Of a stretch of DNA of 10,937 nucleotides, positions 5,633 to 10,937 are shown piece by piece (position 1 is the first letter of the stretch; the number at the start of each line of letters is the position of its first letter). The stretch lies in NCBI GenBank assembly GCA_947464585.1, contig CANHYS010000030.1:1-10937 (forward strand), in the 5' to 3' direction. A program made the position numbers and the translations under genes. Source of the stretch: Planctomycetaceae bacterium (GTDB lineage Bacteria > Planctomycetota > Planctomycetia > Pirellulales > UBA1268). The notes beneath the pieces are model-generated. The model was not told the origin of the DNA. It saw only the letters and a program-made list of their open reading frames with translations, and ran no database searches.

Positions 5633-6611
5633 AGTCCTGAAGCCCCTCCATGGCTGGCTTGTAGACGAAGGCGGCTGCGTCGACAGGCTCTCCGAGCCGC
5701 ACGTCGTAGAGTTCGAGTACCGCCACCGGCTCGGGCTCGCGGTTGGCAACAGGACGCCGGCCCGGAATCGCCAGCCATTCGATGCGAAACGGAAACAGGT
5801 CCCGCTTGCCGATCGACAGCCGCACGCTCCATGGCATGCCGTCGGGCAACTCCGCAGCGGTGATGCCACCCGGCTTCGTGGCGGCCTCCTTGTGCGAGGG
5901 CAGCAGCGCCGCCAGGCACTCCCCGCACCAGTGGCCTTCGACCTTCCATATCGGCAGTTCGTCGATGGTGGCCGGTTCCACCGTTGTGAAGCGGAACCAG
6001 TCTCGGATCAGTGCCAGCGTGCGTTGCACGCCGCCGAGGTACGGCGAGATCGCGGCGTCGTCGGCGGGCTTGAGCTGGAACAATCGCTCGCGGATGCGCC
6101 GGACGTCGAGCCGCTCGAGTTGCGGGGGCTGCGGACCGAGCCGGCGGTAGGACCAGGCAAACAGACCATCACTCACTTCCAGCAGATCGAAGGTTTCCGT
6201 GTCTGATTGCATGGATGACTCGTAGCGATACCGCTGGTCCTCGCCGAGCCCCGATTGCACGTAGCGGCCGGCGCCGACGACCACGCGATCATCCACGCGG
6301 ACCCGCTGCCTGACGCGGGCGGAGATCGACTCGGCGCGCCCCATCGCGGACAGTGCCGCAGCCACGATCCGCTCGGCCTGGGCGGCCTGAGCGGCCTGGG
6401 CGGCGGTCTGATCGGCGGCCGGTGGGGCGGCCGGCGCGGCCACTGCGGCGGCGTTCTTGCGGTAGACACTCTCTGCCGGGCCTGCCTGGACGCGGGCTTC
6501 GGCCGGCGGTGCCGCCGCTGGCTGGGCCCATGCCAAACCGCCGGCGGACAACAACGCTGCGGTTACGGCCAGCAGAGTCAGGCCGATCATGAGACGCACC
6601 GCGGCGCCCAC
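5589..6611 (-). CDS. Exported protein with LolA-like features, planctomycete type
   Basis: From GTG 6609-6611 this encodes 340 residues. Residues 1-30 form a signal peptide (Arg6, hydrophobic core 8-25, likely cut after AWA or AWAQ). An Ala/Pro/Gln-rich linker (31-80, including AAQAAQAAQA) follows. The globular part (80-340) alternates charged and hydrophobic residues as in beta-sheet proteins. The run from RVRQRVRVDD through RYRYESSM, a Leu-x-Glu-Val-x-Asp-Gly segment, LFAWSYRR and LDVRRIRERL resembles the LolA/LppX-type lipoprotein-carrier fold seen in several planctomycete families. This is inference from pattern. HWCGEC (Cys229, Cys232) could form a disulfide or bind metal. The start was chosen for GCGAGG 8 nt upstream and the signal peptide that follows. 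GTG 6599 and ATG 6590 are alternatives, and the frame stays open to 6818. It overlaps pdxA tail to tail. Confidence 0.72.
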   Translation of the reverse strand: MGAAVRLMIGLTLLAVTAALLSAGGLAWAQPAAAPPAEARVQAGPAESVYRKNAAAVAAPAAPPAADQTAAQAAQAAQAERIVAAALSAMGRAESISARVRQRVRVDDRVVVGAGRYVQSGLGEDQRYRYESSMQSDTETFDLLEVSDGLFAWSYRRLGPQPPQLERLDVRRIRERLFQLKPADDAAISPYLGGVQRTLALIRDWFRFTTVEPATIDELPIWKVEGHWCGECLAALLPSHKEAATKPGGITAAELPDGMPWSVRLSIGKRDLFPFRIEWLAIPGRRPVANREPEPVAVLELYDVRLGEPVDAAAFVYKPAMEGLQDFTETRVKHLAPMRP

Positions 6612-6874
6612 GCGGCCGGCCTCGCCGTGCAGGCAGCGCAAGGCTGGCAATCTAGGGGGGGGTCGAAGCGTCACGGTCAGGTCGACTTTGAGGATTTTAC
6701 CAAAGAAGCAGGCGGTGGGGCGTCGAAGAACGATGTGTGGCTCAAGTATCCAAGGCTTGAACAGGCTGGTCCGTGCATCTCGACAAGAGTGTACGGGATC
6801 AGGGTTCAACCGGCCCATGCCGGAGTGCTGCGGATCCGCGAGTCGGCAGCCCGATCCCGTTCGGAGGTGATGCG
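6612..6874. promoter_or_regulatory. Divergent control region with G8 tract and palindromes
   Basis: The 263 bp between the minus-strand exported protein and the + strand lipoprotein gene must carry both promoters. It contains a run of eight G (6655-6662) and an AT-richer stretch (about 6688-6712, including GATTTTACCAAAG). It also has a 5-bp hairpin with tetraloop (CCGGC 6810-6814, GCCGG 6819-6823) and a perfect 10-bp palindrome GCGGATCCGC (6830-6839). The hairpin and palindrome are 35-65 bp before the lipoprotein start and may be an operator or leader structure. No sigma-70 promoter could be assigned with confidence. Confidence 0.4.
6863..6870 (+). promoter_or_regulatory. Strong Shine-Dalgarno site fixing the lipoprotein start
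   Basis: GGAGGTGA is the best ribosome site in the window. GGAGG ends 7 nt before ATG 6875. It supports this start over the in-frame ATG at 6773, whose extra 34 residues would bury the lipoprotein signal peptide. Confidence 0.75.
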
Positions 6875-8260
6875 ATGCTCAACCGACGCCTACAAGGTTT
6901 TGTCGGCTTCTCCCTGGCGGCCACGCTCACGGGGTGCCATATCCCCGCGAATTCTCCGCTGACAGGTCTGGCCCAGATCCGTCCTGTCGCTCCCCAGCAC
7001 ACCAACGTGCTGCCGCCAGCCGCGATGCTGCAGCATCCCGGTCCCGGCGTCGACGGCCCCGGACCTGGTGTCATCGCCGCAACGTCCTACGAGGCAGCAT
7101 TGGCTGCGTCCTACGCGGAAGGCGGCGGATTCGGCGGCGGCCCCGACGGCAGTGGCATGGGAGCTGACGGCAGTGGACTGGGCGGCAGTGGCGCGGGTGC
7201 CGGCGGCATGGGTGGTGCGTGTGCGGTCGGCGGCGGTGCCGGTGGCATGGGTGGCATGGACGGCGGTGCGATGGCCCCCACGTCGCAGATCGGCTTCATC
7301 GGCCCCGATGGGATGCAGGTGCGGTGGGATGTCTCGATGGCAGGCGGATTCGATTCCACGCCGCTTGTGACCCCGGGCCGCTACGACTTCCCGCAGGGTG
7401 CCATCTACAGGCTCAAGATCACCGACATTCCCGGACGGGAGGGGCTCGAACTCTATCCATCGCTGGAAGTGGCACCGGTCACGCCGCGCACGGCCGCCTT
7501 CCTGGCGCACAACTCAATTCCATTCCAGCTCACCGAAGAAGATCTCGACCAGGTGACCACGGGTAACTTCGTGACCAAGGTCGTCTACCTGCCTGATCCC
7601 TGCTACCAGGAACTCGCCGTCGCCGGCGTGGAAACTCTGGTGAGCACCCGTCTCGATCCGGGCATCGACCCGGTCGTGGAGGCGGATCGCCGTGGCTCCA
7701 TCCTCGCCATCATCCGCATCGGCAACAAGGATCTCGAATCGTCCGGGGTCGGTGGAGCCGGTGGAGTCGCCGGCGCAGCCGGGGCCGCCGGTGGCATCGC
7801 CTCAAGCGGGGGCGGCACCCCTGTGGGCCTGGCCGCACCGCTGGGGATGCCCTGTGGCGGAAATCCGTCTCAGTTGCCCCCCGCCTTCATCACAGGAATG
7901 AACGCGCCGCAATACGGCATGCCGATCACCGGCACGCCGATCGGCCTCCCCGGCCCCGCCCACATCCCGCTGGGCATTCCGGCCGGCCTGCAGAAGCACA
8001 CCATCACCAACCACACGAAGATGCACATCCCGCCGCCGACCCGCGAACTCAAGCTGCATGTTCAGCAGAACCCCGGGCTCAGCTATCCGAAGCCGGCTCA
8101 CCGGGCCTACATCGCCGAGAACCACGATGTGCCGAACATCATGCTGAAGCAGCCGAAGGAAGACCGCAAGCGGTGGGTCGACAACGGTGGGCCCGATCCT
8201 GATGCCCTCAACGCCGGCGTGGCCTGCCCGCCCGGGGCCCCATGTCCGCCGAGCCCCTGA
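6875..8260 (+). CDS. Gly-rich exported lipoprotein, larger of two paralogues
   Basis: This 461-residue protein begins with a lipoprotein signal: Arg4-Arg5, a hydrophobic core, and the lipobox LTGC with Cys21. Residues 80-133 are almost entirely Gly, Ala, Met, Asp and Ser. The conserved core spans about 138-288. It opens with Ile-Gly-Phe-Ile-Gly-Pro-Asp-Gly, includes YRLKITDIPGREGLELYPSL (179-197) and a Glu-Glu-Asp-Leu motif (221-224), then FVTKVVYLPDP (232-242) and AIIRIGNKDLE (278-288). A second Gly/Ala linker (291-330) leads to a Pro/His-rich C-terminal region (335-461) with CPPGAPCPPSP at the end. The core is shared with the product of 8448-9107. Proteins with this core occur in planctomycetes as uncharacterised exported proteins (from memory; not searched). 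It is probably anchored to a membrane and may be a structural or scaffold surface protein; no catalytic motif was seen. It heads a three- or four-gene + strand cluster. Confidence 0.82.
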   Translation: MLNRRLQGFVGFSLAATLTGCHIPANSPLTGLAQIRPVAPQHTNVLPPAAMLQHPGPGVDGPGPGVIAATSYEAALAASYAEGGGFGGGPDGSGMGADGSGLGGSGAGAGGMGGACAVGGGAGGMGGMDGGAMAPTSQIGFIGPDGMQVRWDVSMAGGFDSTPLVTPGRYDFPQGAIYRLKITDIPGREGLELYPSLEVAPVTPRTAAFLAHNSIPFQLTEEDLDQVTTGNFVTKVVYLPDPCYQELAVAGVETLVSTRLDPGIDPVVEADRRGSILAIIRIGNKDLESSGVGGAGGVAGAAGAAGGIASSGGGTPVGLAAPLGMPCGGNPSQLPPAFITGMNAPQYGMPITGTPIGLPGPAHIPLGIPAGLQKHTITNHTKMHIPPPTRELKLHVQQNPGLSYPKPAHRAYIAENHDVPNIMLKQPKEDRKRWVDNGGPDPDALNAGVACPPGAPCPPSP

Positions 8261-8436
8261 TCATCCTCAGGGCTTCGTGAGGCCTGCCGCGGTCGCCGGT
8301 CATGTTGCGACGGGTTTGATTCCTGAGGGCCAGGGTTCCTCGCCCCACCTGACTTCGCTCGATGCAGTCGTCCGTCACCTGAACTCCCCACCCACCACGT
8401 ATCACACCATCATGAGGTATCTCGCAAGGATCATCC

Positions 8437-8445
8437 GGAGAGGGG
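8437..8445 (+). promoter_or_regulatory. Shine-Dalgarno site supporting GTG 8448
   Basis: GGAGAGGGG precedes GTG 8448-8450. GGAG ends 7 nt before the start. The alternative in-frame ATG at 8412 has no purine-rich sequence ahead of it, although it too would give a workable, longer signal peptide. Confidence 0.5.
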
Positions 8446-8447
8446 CC

Positions 8448-9107
8448 GTGCTGCGAGTCGCCCGCGTGCTCATGGCGGCGGCGCTTCTCGTTCTGGCGAT
8501 TGACTCGGGCCATGCCCGTGAAGTCGCCGGACCGAGAGGCGATTCCGCCTCCATGCCTACACCGGGAGCGATTGGCGCCGTGCGGCGGCTGCAGCCCGGC
8601 CCCTCTCCGGAATCCATGCTGCCTCATGCGGTGCAGCCGATCGAGATCCGCGGCCCGAAGGGGACGCAGATCTCGATCGAGACTGCGGAGGGCTGGTCGC
8701 CGGCGCAGGCCGGCCCGCTGCGGATGGGGCTGGTCGTCGGCCATCCGTATCGGCTGCGGATCACGAACATTCCGCAGCACGAGGGGCGTGAAGTCTTTCC
8801 GTCGATCCGTGTGCTCGCGAAGCTGGCCACGCCTCCCGGCATGGCCTGGAGGTTTCCGGTGGAGATCGTCGTCGACGAAGACGACCTCTCGCTCGCTCTG
8901 GCCGGCTCGCACGTCCGCCGCGTCGTCTACTCCGCCTGCGATCCCGACCTGCCCGACGTGGTGCCCGAGGGCTGGTTCGATGTCCGTCCCGGTGATGATT
9001 GTCTCGACGTGGCGACCACGCTCGGCGATCCCGTGGCGGAGTTGATCGTCGGAAACCGGCTGCCGGCCGATTTCGCCGGCACCGCCTGGCCGGGGAGTGC
9101 GCCATGA
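8448..9107 (+). CDS. Small exported paralogue of the Gly-rich lipoprotein core domain
   Basis: From GTG 8448 the product is 219 residues; ATG 8412 would add 12. The signal peptide MLRVARVLMAAALLVLAIDS is followed by a likely signal-peptidase I site after GHA (residue 23). There is no lipobox Cys, so it is probably released or peripherally bound. Residues about 65-208 match the core of the 6875-8260 product in the same order. IEIRGPKGTQ aligns with IGFIGPDGMQ, and YRLRITNIPQHEGREVFPSI with YRLKITDIPGREGLELYPSL. The acidic DEDDL, VRRVVY and ELIVGNRL segments also align. It lacks the Gly-rich blocks and the Pro/His tail. Cys164 and Cys185 are the only cysteines of the mature protein. Its stop overlaps the next start as ATGA (9104-9107), so the two genes are probably translationally coupled. 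Function unknown; adaptor or structural role inferred. Confidence 0.78.
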   Translation: MLRVARVLMAAALLVLAIDSGHAREVAGPRGDSASMPTPGAIGAVRRLQPGPSPESMLPHAVQPIEIRGPKGTQISIETAEGWSPAQAGPLRMGLVVGHPYRLRITNIPQHEGREVFPSIRVLAKLATPPGMAWRFPVEIVVDEDDLSLALAGSHVRRVVYSACDPDLPDVVPEGWFDVRPGDDCLDVATTLGDPVAELIVGNRLPADFAGTAWPGSAP

Positions 9108-10387
9108 ACACCCGCGACATGCCCATCGACCGCAGTCCGTGGCGTTGGCCACGCGTGCTCGTCATTGCCATGGCGGCGGTGATTCTGGCGTCGTGTCGGT
9201 CGATCACGCAGCCCCTCGCGCTGCCGCTCGCAGCGGTCGCGGTGGCAACGGAGGAGTCGGCCGAAGCCACCAGCGAGCCATCCACTGCCGTCGTGCAGAC
9301 GACTTCCGTGGTGCAGACCGGCTGCGAAGCGCCGTGCGGTCCCCTGCCCCGCCGGCCGCTGCTGGCACGAGGCCATGGTTCCAGTCCACACGGACCGTGC
9401 GGAGAAGGCAACGCCTGCCAGTCATGCAATCAGACCGTCTGCATGCCTCTGGCCCGGCCGGTGCCAATGGTTGGTCCGTGCCTCGTCTGCGACGGTGGCG
9501 ATGCCCGCGCACCCGCGATGCCGGTGGCCCGCTTCGGCCTCAAGAATCTCACCTCGGGTGACACAGTAGCCCGTTACCGCGCCGATGACGACGGCCCCGA
9601 CTCATGCGATGTGCATGTCACCGCGTCGAACTGCGCCTGCGTGTATGCGCCGCGATTCGGCTCGGTACGGCAGGTGACGCGTCCGCACGAAGACGCCCGG
9701 CCGATCGGCCCTCGGGGGCTCGCGATCGACATCGCCACCGAGGCCAAGATCGACCTGCAGCCGGTGTGCCGCAGCACGCAGGCACTCGCTCCGGAGGCCG
9801 CGCGGAAGGCCCTGCCAGGCGTCGCCCTCGAGGAGCGACTCGGGCCGCTGGCCGTGGATCAGGGGAATCCGGTCCACGAATCAGGCAGCCTCGTGCAGCC
9901 GGTCGAAGACGTGCGCGACGAGCAGTTGGAGCGAGCCGAACTCGTCCAGACGCCACGGATGATGGTCGGCTTCGACGTGCCCCTGGCATGGACATGTGCC
10001 CGGGCCGCGATGGTGATGGTGGGCAGGCAGCAGGCCGAGGTGGTGGCCGCCGACCGCGGCACAGCCACGCTCCGCCTGGAGTCGCCCGGCCGCGCCGAAC
10101 TCACGCTCTGCAAGCGGGCGGGCAGTGACACGGCCCGGGTCGGCGAAGAACTCGACTTCACGATCTATCTTTACAACTCGGGCGACCGTGCACTCACCGA
10201 CATCGTGCTCGTCGACGCCCTGCCCGGACGGCTCGAGTTCGTGCCCGGGTCAGCCGCCGCCAACCAGCCTGCCGAGTTCGTCACCGACCAAGGCGACGAC
10301 GGCTCGGTGGTGCTGAAGTGGCAGTTCCAGCACACCTTCAAACCGGGGGAAGGCGGCTTCGTGCGGTTCCGCACGGTCGTCCGCTAG
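9104..10387 (+). CDS. Cysteine-rich lipoprotein with C-terminal DUF11-like domain
   Basis: This 427-residue protein has an Arg-containing N-region, a hydrophobic core (18-30) and the lipobox LASC with Cys31. Mature cysteines lie at 74, 78, 99, 105, 108, 113, 126, 129, 168, 177, 179, 222, 298 and 336. Eight of them fall within 56 residues and include CQSC and CLVC pairs. The middle (180-320) is polar. The last 100 residues form a DUF11-like beta domain (PF01345 type): GRAELTLCKRAG, then RVGEELDFTIYLYNSGDRAL, then TDIVLVDALPGRLEFVPGS and a final strand VRFRTVV. DUF11 domains occur in bacterial surface proteins, among them the cysteine-rich OmcB of Chlamydiae. The start at ATG 9104 is supported by GGGGAG upstream and by the 4-bp ATGA overlap with the preceding gene. 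An envelope structural role with disulfide cross-links is inferred. Confidence 0.83.
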   Translation: MNTRDMPIDRSPWRWPRVLVIAMAAVILASCRSITQPLALPLAAVAVATEESAEATSEPSTAVVQTTSVVQTGCEAPCGPLPRRPLLARGHGSSPHGPCGEGNACQSCNQTVCMPLARPVPMVGPCLVCDGGDARAPAMPVARFGLKNLTSGDTVARYRADDDGPDSCDVHVTASNCACVYAPRFGSVRQVTRPHEDARPIGPRGLAIDIATEAKIDLQPVCRSTQALAPEAARKALPGVALEERLGPLAVDQGNPVHESGSLVQPVEDVRDEQLERAELVQTPRMMVGFDVPLAWTCARAAMVMVGRQQAEVVAADRGTATLRLESPGRAELTLCKRAGSDTARVGEELDFTIYLYNSGDRALTDIVLVDALPGRLEFVPGSAAANQPAEFVTDQGDDGSVVLKWQFQHTFKPGEGGFVRFRTVVR

Positions 10388-10415
10388 CCACGACGGGGCC
10401 GGGGCAGGTACGATT

Positions 10416-10438
10416 TGGGGAGTGGCTTCCATTCCCCA
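10416..10438 (+). terminator. Hairpin between the DUF11 gene and the last gene, possible weak terminator or leader element
   Basis: TGGGGAGTGG (10416-10425), loop CTT, CCATTCCCCA (10429-10438) form a 10-bp stem with one G-T wobble pair. It lies 28 bp after the stop at 10387 and 21 bp before ATG 10460. There is no T-run, so it would be an imperfect intrinsic terminator. It may instead protect or partition a message that continues into the next gene. Confidence 0.45.
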
Positions 10439-10459
10439 CATCGCTTTCCTGAGGCTTTC

Positions 10460-10937
10460 ATGTCCTACGTGCGTTCCCGCTTCTTCTCTGCGCCGACGGT
10501 GGCCCTGTTCACGATTGCGGCAGGTCTGTTGGTCGGTTCGGCCACGCTCCTGATGGCGCGGCAGCCCGGCGCCGTGGCGGATGCGCCGGGTGCAGCCCAG
10601 GCGATGCCGAAGGTGCCGCCGCTGCCCGAGGGCACGCCAGAGGAGATGATGCAGTTCATTGCCACCCTCAAGCAGGCGAATGTCAGGCCGGCATCGCGGA
10701 AGGAAATGATGGCCTACATGCGGGATGTGGCCGCTGTCTCGCTGCAGGCTGCCGACAAAATCCTCGCGCAGGTGAAGCCCGCCGATCCGCTGCACGATCC
10801 GGCCGCGAAGATGAAGCTTGAGAGCCTGATGATGCTCGGCAGGTTTGGCGACGAGAAGGCCGCCGCCGACATGGCGACCTATGCCGCGACGCTGATCAAC
10901 AGCCCGTCGAAGGATCTGGCCAAGGAAGCCCAGCGGC
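10460..10937 (+). CDS. Exported helical protein, 3' end outside window (possible TlpA-like thioredoxin protein)
   Basis: The frame runs from ATG 10460 to the window edge, giving 159 residues with no stop. GAGG lies 5 nt before the start. The N-terminus has a signal or anchor (Arg5-Arg7, hydrophobic 13-33, possible cut after LLMA or MARQ), then a Pro/Ala linker (35-58). A helical region follows with PLPEGTPEEMMQFIATLKQ, then AAVSLQAADKILAQV, KLESLMMLGRFGDEKAA and ATLINSPSKDLAKEAQR. Helical segments like these precede the thioredoxin-like domain in some planctomycete TlpA-family proteins. That domain would lie beyond the window, so the assignment is inference. No CxxC is present in the visible part. 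It follows the cysteine-rich lipoprotein gene by 72 bp on the same strand. Confidence 0.7.
   Translation, partial: MSYVRSRFFSAPTVALFTIAAGLLVGSATLLMARQPGAVADAPGAAQAMPKVPPLPEGTPEEMMQFIATLKQANVRPASRKEMMAYMRDVAAVSLQAADKILAQVKPADPLHDPAAKMKLESLMMLGRFGDEKAAADMATYAATLINSPSKDLAKEAQR

Noticed and set aside
5442..6206. 254-codon + strand frame
   Set aside because: It crosses the end of pdxA and runs antisense to the exported LolA-like protein; no motif and no ribosome site.
6612..6818. N-terminal extension of the minus-strand exported protein to 6818
   Set aside because: The extra 69 residues would bury the signal peptide, cross the G8 tract and have no ribosome site.
8265..8282. Terminator between the two paralogues
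   Set aside because: CCTCA/TGAGG gives only a 5-bp stem with an 8-nt loop and no T-run; too weak to call.
8208..9152. 314-codon open frame on the minus strand
   Set aside because: It is antisense to the small paralogue, with Arg/His-rich composition and no signal or motif. The + strand frame has a signal peptide and paralogue similarity.

Overview
The window looks like a piece of a Planctomycetota chromosome, probably of the Pirellulales type. This rests on the high G+C content with G/C-rich third codon positions, the run of exported proteins of planctomycete-like families, the mix of GTG and ATG starts, and the lack of classical operon packing. No rRNA, tRNA, CRISPR array, transposase or phage gene was found. 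Genus-level placement cannot be read from the sequence.

Layout. Positions 3-158 carry the likely 3' end of an unrecognised + strand gene. A spacer with a perfect six-copy 9-bp tandem repeat follows, and then a minus-strand CvpA-family membrane protein (372-1325). A 508-bp divergent spacer separates this from a + strand YdjM/DUF457-type membrane 'metal-dependent hydrolase' (1834-2553) and a ZIP-family metal transporter with His-rich loops (2633-3568). The transporter converges on a minus-strand four-helix membrane protein (3839-4387). The gap between those two is filled almost exactly by a 257-bp element with 34-bp terminal inverted repeats, several internal hairpins and a strong bidirectional terminator. 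A short divergent spacer with a perfect 8-bp inverted repeat leads to pdxA (4514-5632, vitamin B6 synthesis). Its 3' end overlaps, tail to tail, a minus-strand exported protein with a LolA-like look (5589-6611).

The most unusual part is the right third. A divergent + strand cluster encodes a Gly-rich lipoprotein (6875-8260), a smaller exported paralogue sharing its core domain (8448-9107), and a cysteine-rich lipoprotein ending in a DUF11-like beta domain (9104-10387). The last two are joined by an ATGA overlap. A fourth gene (10460 to the window end) starts an exported helical protein. In planctomycetes such an N-terminus often precedes a TlpA/thioredoxin domain, but that part is outside the window.

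How the genes may work together (inference): the left half is housekeeping membrane biology (CvpA, metal uptake, a YdjM-type membrane protein) plus cofactor synthesis. The right third is a candidate cell-surface module: two homologous exported domains, two lipid anchors, a cysteine-rich partner and perhaps a disulfide-handling enzyme. A comparison with the cysteine-rich DUF11 outer-membrane proteins of Chlamydiae (same PVC superphylum) is tempting but unproven.
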